A stretch of DNA of 64,000 nucleotides from contig CM049313.1 in the NCBI GenBank assembly GCA_026874595.1, positions 41,446,659-41,510,658 of the forward strand. The letters are read 5' to 3'. How positions within the stretch are numbered: the stretch's first letter is position 1; every line of letters begins with the position of its first letter. The stretch comes from Sipunculus nudus (Eukaryota; Annelida; Sipuncula; Golfingiida; Sipunculidae). A program made the translations under genes and the position numbers. Below, piece after piece: positions 1 to 11,379 of this stretch. The notes below the pieces were generated by a model, which was not told the origin of the DNA, searched no databases, and saw nothing but the letters and a program-made list of their open reading frames with translations.

Positions 1-2368
1 TTCAAGGAATATTCTTGTAGATGCAATGTTGTGGCATTATTTTCTTTTAAATTCAGTTTAAACATTTGTGATTTAAAAATAATAAAATATATGTGTATGC
101 ATAATATGACCCAATATGAGCTACACTATGGATATATAATGATTGCAACTTATAATTCTTATATTTTAACTTATATTTTCATTTTTTTTATTACAAATAA
201 TATAAAACTTGTAAATAAAAAAAGGAATCAGATTTAAAACTAATAATGGAAAAAGTGGATATGCTAAAAAAATAGGCTTATATATAAACTTAAATGCATT
301 ATTCCCTTGAAAGTGAAATAAATGTATTAGTCCATTCTGTCCACTTGCCTGTCCATCTGTAAATTTTTCATGTGCATCACAGTATTTCAAAACTTTTACT
401 GTTTCCTCTATAAAGTTCCTATGTATGTGCCAGTAATTTAGTCAGTATTATATAATTTTAAAAAGTTATAATATAAAAATATATTTTTAGAAAAAATTAA
501 ATATATCTGTGTTTCTATTAAATATCTATTTTCATACTTCAGGACTGCCGAATATCAAAACCACTCATCTGGTTTTCTTCATATTTACCATAAATATTCC
601 TCTATATAACTTAAATTTTGCCCAAGTTTGACCATGGCATGTTTCTTTCTTGTAAGAACATTTGATTTACTTTTCACAGTCGAGATATATAGATTTAATC
701 TGTTAAATTCTGAAATTTCAAAGTAAAAGCTTAAAAATTGTTCTAGTTATTGAAGTTTTTCTGAGGCTCTAATGTCCCTACAGCCTTGCCTGGGTAAACT
801 TATTAGTGATGCAAAACTGCTGTCACAAATGTAGAATCACATGGCAACCCTGACCTTCCCCCCCCCCCCCCCAACAGATATGTTGCATTAGTTACATACT
901 TTAATTTGCATTGCTGTTTCCGATCCAATGTATACAACTTTTCCTGAATCAAGTGTTATTTTCAGATTTCTATTATTTTGCAAATTTAAAAAAATATATT
1001 TTAAGAAAAAATAAATACATCTGTGTATATAATATGATGTTGACTGAGCAGATTAACTATAAATGTTGATGCAATTTAGAATTGTTAATCAACTTAAATT
1101 TTCAAATATAATTGATATATATTGTAAATGTATAGTAAAATTTATATATTTTGTCCAAAATTTCCTTTAACAAAAAACTTATGTAACAACAAAAATGAGG
1201 ACCTAATGCAAACATTTGTTCAGTATTTTTCTGCCTCAGTAGAATGGGAATTGAAGTGATTTGCTTTTTTTTTCTATCTCTCTGTCTGTTTTTTAAATAT
1301 TCAGTAATTATGAATATAACTTTTTTTACCTGTAAGATTAAATTTTGTATTCTGTATGTTTATGCAAAGGTGTTGTAACTTTCCTCACTCCCTGCCACTG
1401 AGTATTTGTTTAGGACAATATTCTTCTGGCAACTGCATAAAATTTATAACTGGTAAATAAAGAAATATATATACAGAGTTACAAAGGTGTTTTTTAACTC
1501 TCATCCTCCCCCCCCCCCCCCACCCCATCAGGTCAAACAGCTGAGTCCCAATGTAACTCTTCACCACAAGACAACACCAGATTATGAGTCATCTCTTCTC
1601 TATATATTCACACTAAGTCACTTCAGATTGTTTTCCTCTATAGGTCACCCGCATGTCCAATCAGTAACTTCTTCTCTGAACTCCCAAGTTTTAGTCTCTC
1701 AAGTTGACCTCAACCTGTCTATAGTGATCATGGGCGATTTCATTATTGACATTTCTAATTTAATATAAAACACCAAATTGACACAGTTATGTCAACTCTT
1801 TAAATGTCAACAACTAGTCAGAGAACCAACCAATGACCATGGAAATACCATAGATCTTGTCTTTACTAACTGTTTAAATGCTTCAGTTTCAACATTAGAA
1901 AACACATGGTCAGATCACAAGATATTATTAGCAACAATCCCCCATTCTTCAACTCAGATCAAACATGGCAACTTCTCACAGCTTAATCTACAATTTCTTC
2001 TCTATAGATACTTTTTGAGACATTCTGTTTCCTGTCTAATTCAGCAACAACTGCTTCCCAAAACATATAAGTTTTCTACTATTCCATAAATATTTTGATT
2101 TATTAAATGTGTATTTTTATACTTGCAAATCTCCACTTCCTTCCTCTGCAATTTACAACATCTGGTCATTCCCATTGCAATATTTTAGACACACATTCTT
2201 GTTCATATTTAAAATACTGATACTTCTATATAACTATTCCGCTCAACTACATATTTAATACAAAAAATTACATCTGTCAAAATGAAATCTTACAGACCTA
2301 CATACAACAATAGTGAACCAATTATATCTGTCTCATTCAGCTGAGCGCCGTGACCCATGGGTCCCTTG
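1..2368 (+). repeat. Interspersed repeat family H5 (Helentron-like), 5'-truncated by the window edge
   Basis: The sequence from base 1 reappears inverted near 26640-27070 and directly near 30270-30650, including the stretch around GTCCACTTGCCTGTCCATCTG. The copy ends at 2345-2368 with the family's 3' terminus: TCAGCTGAGCGCC, then a GACCCATGGGTC palindrome, then CTTG. Poly-C runs at about 859-872 and 1508-1521 match poly-C runs at the same relative place in the other copies. It contains a LINE endonuclease remnant. No host gene is seen. The Helentron-like label is an inference from terminal structure. Confidence 0.6.
1487..2089 (+). pseudogene. LINE-type endonuclease (APE/EEP) remnant
   Basis: Two adjacent reading blocks in different frames (about 1487-1768 and 1778-2089) encode the C-terminal half of an exonuclease-endonuclease-phosphatase domain. 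The motif IVIMGDF near 1726 matches the family's GDFN active-site region. It is followed by a helix-rich stretch, then TIDLVFTN, and WSDHKILLATIP with the conserved SDH. In non-LTR retrotransposons this domain nicks target DNA. The frame break near 1770 and the absence of a reverse transcriptase downstream show a dead fragment. Assignment to a particular LINE clade is not possible. Confidence 0.6.
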
Positions 2369-2443
2369 TTCCTTATATTTACCATAAATAATCCTCTATA
2401 TAGTTCCTATGTACATGCCAGAAATTAGGTCTGTATTATATAA
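2369..2443 (+). repeat. H5-type repeat fragment, left flank of the nested insertion
   Basis: This stretch (TATTTACCATAAATAATCC and on) matches about 28660-28740 read on the minus strand. The homologous sequence continues at 15051 (TTTAAAAAAGTTATGGGCCC). The 12.6 kb between is therefore an insertion, and the empty site can be read as ...TATATAA joined to TTTAAAA.... No target duplication is visible. Confidence 0.65.
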
Positions 2444-2951
2444 TTATATCCGCCAAAACAGAGTTTTGCAGATACTATGTTTTCAGCCCACCGCTGCTGC
2501 TGCCCGCCGCAGCTGCCGGAGAACTCCTCCATAACTGCTGGGCGGAATTTTACAAAACCCGGGATTATGTTCTGTGCCCCGATTTTGTTTTGACCTCTGA
2601 CCTTTCCTCTCTCCAGTACGTCCATCTGTGCGTCTGTTTTGACACATTAACCCACATATCTCAAGAACCGTTTGAGCAATCTGGATAGCTTTATAACATA
2701 CATAAAAAATGGTGGCGCCACCTGAAACCATTTTTGCACTGGGTCCATCTGTTCATCTGCCTTGGGATAAAATCACTCATATCTCTGCATTGGTTGGACT
2801 TATCCACCTGAAATTTTGCATGGGTATAAATCCTGGACAGCTTTCATGATTTTATGACAGGTGGCGCCACCTTCATTCATGTTTACGCTGCAGACATCCA
2901 AGCTCATATCTCAAGACCCGTTTGACCGATTGGGCCAAAATTTTGCATGTG

Positions 2952-2955
2952 TATA
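2952..2955. other. Target-site duplication of element B (left copy TATA; right copy 14429-14432)
   Basis: TATA precedes the left LTR and follows the right LTR. Joining the flanks gives TTTTGCATGTGTATAGATCTC, the same text found uninterrupted at about 17695 in another H2 copy. The ends of the 11.5-kb insertion are therefore defined to the base. Confidence 0.85.
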
Positions 2956-3348
2956 TGTCATAGGTTGGAATGACAGGCCCTAATGTGACTTCTATGTTAC
3001 GGTATCTCATGTTGTTCAACCGCTTATGTTTGGTTTTACGCACAACTGACCGTGTCAAGTTCTTGTTATTAGAAAGACACATGTAAAGTGGATAGGGCCC
3101 ACCCCAGTGTTATTATTATTATTAGTGTCAAAGGTCACGTAATATAACCGAGAGCGGACGCGGGAAACTGTGCATTTGGCCGTTTCCTGTTGTCACACAT
3201 GTCGATGTGATACTTATATTGCACATCTTTATACTTTACAGAATAAATCAGATTGGTCAACCACTCTGGCGTGCCATATTCTGCCGCCCAAACCCTTCAG
3301 TCCAGCTGGTGCCACCATTGTTCTGGCGATCCTGCGCACCCCGTGACA
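2956..3348 (+). repeat. Left LTR of element B, plus orientation (393 bp)
   Basis: It begins TGTCATAGG and ends CCCCGTGACA (TGT...ACA termini) and contains an AGAATAAATC polyadenylation-like site near 3240. It is the reverse complement of 14037-14428 in placement. A normal element would have both LTRs in the same direction. The primer binding site follows directly, so this is a 5'-type end. Confidence 0.9.
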
Positions 3349-3350
3349 AA

Positions 3351-3368
3351 TGGCGCCCAATAAGGGAC
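3351..3368 (+). other. Primer binding site next to the left LTR (tRNA-Lys-like)
   Basis: The 18 bases starting TGGCGCCC and ending AAGGGAC lie two bases after the LTR. They resemble the complement of the 3' end of animal tRNA-Lys. Similarity to the right-hand leader of element B stops exactly after these 18 bases. That is the length copied from a tRNA primer in plus-strand strong-stop DNA. Confidence 0.75.
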
Positions 3369-3919
3369 TGAGGGTCAAGGGTTCATGTCCCAACACATCA
3401 ATTGCAAGCCTTGGTTGTCTACCGAACATTAAATAATATGGTGCATATCTCGTACTTTCATGTTTAGTTGCATTATATGCATGAACTAAAGAAGGTATAT
3501 ACTTTTTCCAATAAGCTTTTTGTTGTTCTTCTAATGTCCTAATCATGCCAATCAAAGTTTGGTTAAATCTTTCACACATTCCATTGCCCTGTGGATGGTA
3601 AGGTGTGGTACAGGACTTGCAGATTCCTGTTATCTTGCATAGTTCTTTCATCACCCCAGACATAAAGTTTGGACCTTGATCGCTGTGGATTCGAGTTGGA
3701 AAACCGTAATGCACAATGAAATTATCATATAGTAGTCTAGCAGTGGTTCTAGCGGTCTGATCTTTAGATGGAATGGCTTGTGCATATCTTGTGAAAGGAT
3801 CTACAATGACAAGTATATTATTGAATCCTCGTTTGCAATCCTCAATCCTGCAGTAATCTAGACAGATAAGTTCCATAGGTCGGGAGGTTTTGATATTTAC
3901 AAGTTCTGTTTTTGGTGGC
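3369..3919 (-). pseudogene. Integrase catalytic core of element B (3' fragment, truncated)
   Basis: On the minus strand this encodes the integrase core with the D,D-35-E triad: first Asp in ELICLDYC, second in IHSDQGPNF, Glu in GMCERFNQT. The text continues to GRQPRLAIDVLG and then runs into the inverted PBS and LTR. The C-terminal domain and the 3' LTR are therefore missing. The N-terminal part is found again from 8514 upward, across element A. The apparent reading frame through the antisense LTR has no meaning as protein. Confidence 0.85.
3915..3919. other. Target-site duplication of element A (GTGGC; second copy 8509-8513)
   Basis: GTGGC precedes TGTCAAGG at 3920 and follows CTGTGACA at 8508. 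Removing 3920-8513 restores a continuous integrase reading frame for element B across the junction (TPVQP followed by PKTELV). Confidence 0.85.
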
Positions 3920-4460
3920 TGTCAAGGTTTAAACCCCAGGCAATCCTAAGGTACCTTGCCCCCAGGTTCTTCCATCATCAAATAATCAAATACAGCACGT
4001 GGATGCACAGTTCCATGCAAACAGAAACAAGTCAGCAAGTATTTATATTATATTTATTAACAAAAATTACACTTATTTAGTATCTTAACGGTGCATAAAA
4101 ATCAGTGGCTCTGGCTTGGTGGCAACACGTCAAGGCATATGAATGAAAAGGGTCCTGAATGTGTCACGATACCAGTTAAATCTGCAAAGATTAAAGAGAA
4201 GAGACTTGAGACTTTATATGAGACTTCTTTAAAAATCTGAGCTACCTTAAGAGTTACTCCTTTTATGCTTCTAACACTGTATACCAGTACAGATACGAAT
4301 TAGATGTAGATAATATTGCTTAAAAAAAAAAAATATATACACATTATCTAGTCAGTTTACAGGTTGAAAGAGTAACAATGGTAATACAAAGATACAAAGA
4401 TAATACTGGTCTTCCTAGCTTTTACTTTATTACTGTATATATGGGCTACAATAAAGAAGG
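3920..4460 (-). repeat. 3' LTR of element A, truncated (541 bp)
   Basis: It is nearly identical to 7253-7790 and in the same direction. It lacks the part corresponding to 7791-8508, which on the minus strand is the U3 start of the LTR. The break at 4460/4461 joins LTR to integrase, so one deletion removed the pol 3' end and U3 together. Confidence 0.85.
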
Positions 4461-5003
4461 TCCATGGCTATACATTGATAGGGTTGATCAATAAGGGGCA
4501 TTCTACCGAGAGGCACCTTTGTCACCTTACCTTTCTGGATGGTCCTTTTACAGATATCACACGACTTGCAATACTGTGCTACATCAGCTTGCACACCTGG
4601 CCAATGGAAATGGGGAAACTACTCTCTCAAGAGTGTGACCTATACCTTGATGTCCAGACATTATGCCTTCATGGGCTAGTTTAATCACATCCGCCCTGAA
4701 ACATGTTGGTACCACAAATTGAGTGTGGTAACTGCTTTGAACATATTTATCCGGCCTCATACGAACCAAGGCCCCATTCTTCGTGTCAAACTTGAACTTA
4801 CCTTCTTGCTTTTGAGAAACCTTGTCCCAGAGAATTGACAATGATTTGTCATTCTGTTGTGCCTCGAGGAATTCTGCACGAGTGACCTCTGCTATGGGAC
4901 TCGGTACAGACAATGGTTTTGTTGGTTTACTCACCTTCTTAACCATGGCTCTGGTTTGTACTGAGTTTCTATCATAGGATGGGACCAACTGGGATCGGGA
5001 CAC
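4461..5003 (-). pseudogene. Element A: linker and integrase N-terminal (HHCC) domain, truncated
   Basis: The minus strand reads a linker with VQTRAMVKK, then TRAEFLEAQQND, then HEGIMSGHQGIGHT (the two His of the zinc site). After a one-base frameshift near 4600 it reads CKSCDICKR (the two Cys) and KVPLGRMPLI, ending at QCIAMD. That is where the first catalytic Asp of the core should follow. At that codon the sequence switches to LTR. This segment is one frame off from the upstream gag-protease, with the shift near 4985. Either an indel or a former frameshift site could explain that. Confidence 0.75.
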
Positions 5004-6466
5004 TGTGGTTCCCGTGCCCCTTTTATATTCCCAATGATCACATCGTAGACAGGATTATCCATGCACAAAGCTTCCATTTCACCAACAAAGTAGGGGGTGT
5101 TTACATGAACTTTAGCTAGAGGAAACTGTTTTACTGTACCATCTATAAGTACACAAGTTTGTGTTTTCCCGGTCAAGTGACCATTATTGACAAGTGCGGT
5201 TCTTACAACCGCACTGCTACAACCGGTATTCCTCAAGACTGAAACCTCATGTTCAGCCAAAGCACCCTTACATGTTGGCATACCAGGCAGGTGGGATTCT
5301 GGTGTGCCTACCTTACCAGGACATTCGACATTCAACATTTCTATTCTGGACCTATGTGTTGTCTGAAAGCATGCTTGTGCCTCTGATACACCTGAACACA
5401 CCTCAGACTTACTTGTTTTAAGAGCTTCCTTGAAGGCTTCTACCAGCAAATCTTTCGGGTCCAGCATTTGAAATCCCTGCACATTACTTTTATTCCTTAT
5501 TGGTAACTTACATTGGAATGATTTGTGTCCCTGACCACCACAATTGTAACACTTGTATCCTGGAGAATTACCAGTGGCAGTTTTAGGCCCGGTAGAAGAA
5601 CTTGTATATGTATAACTTGTAGTACCCCTAGGACCATTGAAGGATTGTTTACCCACTCCCGGTTGTTTGCCTTTATCCTGATTACTACCTGGAAATGGTT
5701 TATTAGAACCAGTAAAACTGGACTTACCATGTGCTTCAACAAACCGTTCAGCCATTTCTGTCATCGCATCAATATTGGAACAGCTTCTCTCCCTCAAGAA
5801 AACTGAAAGATCATTTGAACAAGAATTCATGAATTGTTCCCTCAAGAAAAGATCTATCAGGTTCTCATATGTATGTTCCATATCTACCATTCTAATCCAG
5901 TTATGCAAGTATCCACTGATTCTTGAGGCAAACTGACTTGGCGTCTCATTCTTCTGAGGTCGGGATGTACGGAACCTAGTCCCGTAACCTTCATCAGTCA
6001 TTTGGTATTCCCTTAACAATGCTAATTTCAATCTACTATAGTCTAAGGCATCTTCAGAGGAAAGTCTAGAATAAACATTAAGTGCCTTACCTTTCAGGAG
6101 GGCACTAAGCCGAAGAGCCCAGTCACTTTTGTTCCACTTCTGGCTTGTTGCAAATTTCTAAAAACGATCAAGATATGCATCCAACTGGTCAGTATTTTCA
6201 TCAAAGGTAGGAATTTTTACAGAAGGAATGGATACACTACTGGGACTTACCTCTTGAATCGGACTTGTCTCAGCTATCTGGGCTTTCAATTTCAGAACTT
6301 CTAGTTCATGCTCACGTGAGCGATTGAGAGCTCTTTCAACACGCTCCCTGTCTCTCTCCTTTTTCTCCTCTATATGCTTCATCTCCCTATCGACAAAACT
6401 TTGGAGATCACCCCCTTTAAACCCTAATCTCTTCCCTAGAGAAACAATTTTTTTGAGGTCTTCCAT
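4931..6466 (-). pseudogene. Element A gag-protease, one internal stop
   Basis: The start is taken as ATG at 6466 (MEDLKKIVSLGKRLG). The N-terminus holds a charged coiled coil (ERDRERVERALNRSREHE). A TAG at 6158-6160 interrupts the frame, and the same frame then continues through a helical capsid-like region (SRISGYLHNWIRMVD) to 4931. The zinc knuckle CYNCGGQGHKSFQC has CX2CX4HX4C spacing. The protease region has NTGCSSAVV in place of the usual D(T/S)G and ends with DVIIGNI. The Asn for the catalytic Asp suggests decay. Predicted length if uninterrupted is about 510 residues. Confidence 0.75.
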
Positions 6467-6659
6467 TGTAAAGGAATATACAATACTCCAGTAACAGTTC
6501 ACAATATCAACTGATTACAGGGACTTTATCAAAAATACACAAGAATGAGTTCACTTAACAGAACCCTGTACCATAGTAGACTGCCCTAACCCGAGCGACT
6601 GCTAATGTCAATTATACGAACTAAAGAGTCTGCTCCTGTGCCCTATAATATTAAACAAC

Positions 6660-7010
6660 AGGCACAGTTTGCTGCCGTAGCGTGCTAAAACTGGACCTCA
6701 GCCGTAGCAGACAAATCACCACCGCAGCGTGACTATACTATAAAAAAAAACAGCCAGAGCTGTGAACAAATGACCACCGCAGTGACCATACAAAATAGCC
6801 GCAGCTATAAACAAATTACCACCGCAGTGTAACTACACAAGCCAGCCGCAGCTGTTACCAAATTACTGCCGCAGCAGGAATAAACGAAACAAACACGGCC
6901 GCAGCGTGTCTGTACCAAACAGCCTCAGCTGTAAACAAATCCGCCCTAGCGGGAATACACAAAACAAACACCACCGCAGCGGGCACATAAAAAACAGTCG
7001 CAACTGTCAA
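6660..7010 (-). repeat. Degenerate CCGCAG-rich tandem repeat in the element A leader
   Basis: The motif (A/G)CCGCAGC(G/T)GT, alternating with AACAAAT-type spacers, recurs roughly ten times between the PBS and gag. Spacing is irregular (about 25-40 bases). Untranslated leaders of LTR elements can carry packaging or translation signals. No function is shown here. Confidence 0.55.
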
Positions 7011-7232
7011 AATAAAGTATACAGAAAACTACAAATACACCACCTGACCTTGAGGAGTTGGCTCTTTACCTGATGTTATCAAATGACACTACCTGCAACA
7101 CAGTTGCACTCAAGGATTTCCATTTTACAGAGTGGACCAGACTAGACAATTAAACATCTCAATTGCTTGGAACTGTGCTTCTCCCTTAGATATATAATAC
7201 TAAATAATTAAGAAATATCTCCTTCAGGAGAT

Positions 7233-7250
7233 ATCCTGGTCACGGCACCA
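7233..7250 (-). other. Primer binding site of element A (tRNA-His-like)
   Basis: Two bases inside the LTR the minus strand reads TGGTGCCGTGACCAGGAT. The first 12 bases match the complement of a eukaryotic tRNA-His 3' end (TCACGGCACCA). This fixes element A's direction as minus and the LTR edge at 7253. Confidence 0.7.
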
Positions 7251-7252
7251 TT

Positions 7253-8508
7253 TGTCAAGGTTTAAACCCCAGGCAATCCTAAGGTACCTTGCCCCCAGGT
7301 TCTTCCATCATCAAATAATCAAATACAGCACGTGGATGCACAGTTCCATGCAAACAGAAACAAGTCAGCAAGTATTTATATTATATTTATTAACAAAAAT
7401 ACACTTATTTAGTATCTTAACGGTGCATAAAAATCAGTGGCTCTGGCTTGGTGGCAACACGTCAAGGCATATGAATGAAAAGGGTCCTGAATGTGTCACG
7501 ATACCAGTTAAATCTGCAAAGATTAAAGAGAAGAGACTTGAGACTTTATGTGAGACTTCTTTAAAAATCTGAGCTACCTTAAGAGTTACTCCTTTTATGC
7601 TTCTAACACTGTATACCAGTACAGATACGAATTAGATGTAGATAATATTGCTTAAAAAAAATATATATACACATTATCTAGTCAATTTACAGGTTGAAAG
7701 AGTAACAATGGTAATACAAAGATACAAAGATAATACTGGTCTTCCTAGCTTTTACTTTATTACTGTATATATGGGCTACAATAAAGAAGGAGGTTCTGGA
7801 AACTTTTCAAGAAACAAATGTGGGACTCACCATAAATGCTGTATCGGTTATGCTGTACTCATAGGCCTGACACTGGCAGTCAGCCCTGAGGTCCTTTTGG
7901 TCCCTAGTACTTGGCCCACAGAATACCACACAGACGGCTCCTGAGTAGGTGTTTCCATTCTTGTGGTGGTTCTCACCAAACGGTTATGCCCATGTGCTGG
8001 CCTTAGGCTTGATAAACCCAGTAAGAGTTGGCCTTATTGAAAGTTCAAGTGTCCAGGTTCTGTTCCACTCTGTAAAACACATCTCTAGACCCCAAATTAT
8101 GTACAGTTCATGGTGGGTGTACAGAGCACATCCTCATGCTACGAGGGTCTCATGCCAACTGCCGTTCCTCTCCCCGAGAACCAACTTGGCCCCAGCATGA
8201 ATTCCCCAAAAAGCCCCAGAACCAGTTTGTGAAATTATTGTAACCCTATCCTTGTTCAAGTCTTTTATTAAAGAAAAACCACAGAGTTGCTATGCTTCAG
8301 TGATCACTGTGCATCACTGAAAGAAACCCTACTCGAGTGGGGACTTTAGGAAAGCAAAGGTTTGTTCTAATTGACTGGGGGGGGGGGGGTTGTTTCTACC
8401 AGTATATGGGTGAGCCCAATGGGGGGGGAATTTACACTTTGGAGGGTGGCAATAATAATAATATTGACTTTATTATACTTAACGTGTCATAGGGGCAATT
8501 CTGTGACA
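7253..8508 (-). repeat. 5' LTR of element A, full length (1256 bp)
   Basis: On the minus strand it begins TGTCACAGAATTGCC (8508) and ends ACCTTGACA (7253). The inner 538 bp are duplicated at 3920-4460. The G-run at about 8380-8390 and an AATAATAATAATATT stretch lie in U3. No coding capacity is seen. Confidence 0.8.
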
Positions 8509-8513
8509 GTGGC

Positions 8514-11340
8514 TGTACTGGTGTTTTACTACAGATACACCCTTCACAAGTTTTAACTTTATCCTCGACATCCTTTGTCATACCTGGCCAGTAGAAACGA
8601 CGTCTGACTAATTCTAGGGTCCGATCTCTGCCTTGATGTCCGGCATCATCATGTAAACCTTCCATTACTTGTTCTCTTAAGCTCTTTGGAAGTACAAACT
8701 GCTTAATCTGTTCACCGTGGATGTTAACTTTCCGACATTAAATACCATCAGATATTTCCAATTTATCCCATTGCCTGATAAGACCTCTTACCTTTGGGCT
8801 CTCCCCTCGAAACCTTGAATATGTTGGACGAACCCCTGTTTCTACCAAAACCTTTACCTGTTTAATCACGTCATCGCAAAACTGTGCTTCTCTCAATTCC
8901 TTATTACTGCAAATGAATCTAGGAATATCTGTCTTGTCATGTGGTGGCTGAACCATTAGTTGTTGACTTGTCTTTAAGCTAAATACCTGATCCTACGATA
9001 TCTTTTCATGTTGTTCGATGTTATCTGAGAACTGATGAGTCTGATTTGATTCCCTTGGCCGTCTTGATAGGGCGTCAACATCACGGGACTTGATTCCAGA
9101 TCTGTACTCAATGGAAAAGTTATATGGGGCTAGTGCTGCCACCCATCGTTGTCCTAACGCATCTAGTTTGGCAGTTGTCTGTACATAAGTTAATGGGTTG
9201 TTATCAGTCTTAACATTGAACCTGTTACAATAAAGATAATCGTGGAACTTATTGGTTACTGCCCACTTCAATGCCAGGAATTCTAGTTTATGTGCTGGAT
9301 AATTCCTTTCACTTGGTTTCAACGATCTACTTGCATAAGCGATGACCCTTTGCTTTCCATTTTGTTCTTGGTATAACACAGCACCTAAACCTTCTAAGCT
9401 TGCATCCGTATGTAAGATGAAGGGTTTGCTGTAGTCTGCCAATCCTAACACAGGTGGGGTTGTCAGTTTATGCACTGTTGTATCAAATGCATTCTGTTCC
9501 GTTGCTGTCCATTGCCATGGTTTAACTGGTTTCCGTGACTTGCTTTTCCCACGCTTATCTCCACTGGTTAGAAGCTGGTTCAAGGGATGGACAATTCTGG
9601 AGTAGTTCTCTACAAACCGACGATAATATCCAGCAAATCCAAGGAATTTTCTTAATTCTGCCACATTTCGTGGAACAGGCCAGGTCTTTACAGTCTGCAC
9701 TTTGTCTGGGTCTGTTTCTATACCATTAGCTGATATTATATGTCCTAGATATTTCACCTTTTGAGTGAACAGGTGACACTTTGCTGGTTTAAGCTTAAGT
9801 CCATGTTCACTTAGACGTGCAAATACCGCTTCGAGTCGTTTCAAGTGGTCCTCAAACGTTTCTGAAAACACTATAATGTCATCAAGATAAACAAAACATT
9901 GTTTTAGGGCCATATCACCCATGCACTTTTCCATTAATCTTTGGAAGCAACTTGGTGCGATTGTGAGTCCGAAGCACATCCGGTTGAATTCATACAATCC
10001 AAGGGGTCCAGCAGTGAAGGCTGTTTTATGTTTATTGGCTTCTTTGATTTCAACTTGCCAATACCCTGACTGCAAATCTAATGTTGAAAACCATTTGGCA
10101 CCAGATAAAACATCTAGGCTTTCGTCTATCCTGGGCAAATAATAGGCGTATTTAATCGTACGTGAGTTGAGCTTTCTCAAATATATGCAAACACGCAGAC
10201 TACCATCCTTTTTCCTTACTAGAAACAGATTTGATGCATATGGACTACATCATTCCCTAATGACTCCACATTCTACCATTTCCTGTAGATGGTTCCTAAC
10301 TTCATCAAACATAGCTGGTGGAATCCGTCTGTGAGGCTGTTTGAATGGTGTGTTATCAGTTAATCTAATTTCATGAACAACTGTGTTTGTCCTACCCAAT
10401 TCAGTTTTGGTGTGTGCAAACACGGAGACCCACTTTCCGAGCATTTCTTCTACTTGTAGACGTTGCTGGACGGTAAGATTTTCATGATCGAAGTTAAACC
10501 ATACGTGTTCTCTGAGATTTTGTTTCCGGTGGAATATGTATCTCTGTGATTCTGCAGATGATTTAGCACAGAAACTTCATGCAGTTCACACAGGTTAGAG
10601 TTCGGTCTAATATGTTGTGTTTTGGCAGTCATATTACAAAGCTGAACAGGAATCTTGTATGTAGTCCGTTTCCCTTCAATTTTGACAATTCTAAAGCATA
10701 CAGTAATACCGCCAGGTAAAGCGTCTGAGGATTCACCTGTGATGGCCGCCTGTGTAATTGGAGCATTGCGTGTTCTTCCCCAGACAGTCACAGTGGTATG
10801 GAATGGCACTTTGAGGGGATGTCGACTCGCTAGCTTGACGCATCCTACTTTACCATCTTTATTAGGGATGACCTTAAAAGCACAATTCCATTGTTGTGGG
10901 ACATCTTTAGCAGTTTCTGCTTCTGTGTGTTCTTTAAACAACTTTATAACATTGGTTCCGAGAATTATTGGTACAGCTTTGGTATATTCCGTCGGTTTTG
11001 CCACAAGTACTGGAATATCCACGCTCTGATGTAAAAGCGGCACCTTAATGTTCAGTTCCACATAACCCAAAAATGGCAGGTTATGTCCACCGGCTGTATA
11101 TACTTCTACACCAAGGTCGTCAATGGGATGTAGTTCCACATGCGATAAATGTGTGTCATAAAACTGTTCTGATAAAGTTGTTACCATTGAGCCTGTATCC
11201 ACTAATCCAGCACAATCGATGCCTTCTATGTGTACCACCACCTCATTTGCTGAACCAACCATCCTGTTCCTTACTTTCCCAATATCACTGGGGCAATCAG
11301 TTATGAAGCCTGCTCCCTGCCTAGCCGAAGAGGCCAACAT
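8514..11340 (-). pseudogene. Element B protease - reverse transcriptase - RNase H - integrase N-terminus
   Basis: Minus-strand order: protease GLVDTGSMVTTLS with flap end PIILGTNV (about 11200-10960). After a frameshift near 10500 comes the pre-RT motif RRIPPAMFDEV, then RT with FVYLDDIIVFS (about 9890). RNase H follows with LHTDASLEGLG, KLEFLALKWA and VKTDNNPLTY, then DALSR. The integrase zinc domain HDDAGHQGRDRT...CEGCICSK ends at 8514, where element A interrupts. In-frame stops occur near 10250, 8993 and 8738. The reading frame is otherwise long and well conserved, so decay is moderate. Confidence 0.88.
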
Positions 11341-11379
11341 CGGTTTCCCTGGTTCGGTCTATTGAATCCACCAGCAAAA

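Larger units (their letters stand above)
3920..8508 (-). mobile_element. LTR retrotransposon A (Gmr1-like domain order), internally deleted, nested in element B
   Basis: Minus-strand order is full LTR (8508-7253), PBS, repeat-rich leader, gag with a zinc knuckle, protease, integrase N-terminus, then an abrupt join to a 5'-truncated LTR. Protease is followed directly by the integrase HHCC domain with no reverse transcriptase between. That is the Ty1/copia-like order known from the Gmr1 group of Ty3/gypsy elements. The integrase core, any RT/RNase H and the first ~0.7 kb of the 3' LTR are deleted. Ends TGTCA...TGACA plus the GTGGC duplication define the limits. Confidence 0.8.

Noticed and set aside
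3918-7790. First view of element A as ending at 7790 with 540-bp LTRs
   Set aside because: No TG start or target duplication is found at 7780-7790. Extending to 8508 gives TGTCA...TGACA ends and a GTGGC duplication, so the left LTR is the truncated one.
10655-11029. Plus-strand frames across the protease/RT region of element B
   Set aside because: They are shadows of the minus-strand pol gene, which has protease, YLDD and RNase H motifs.
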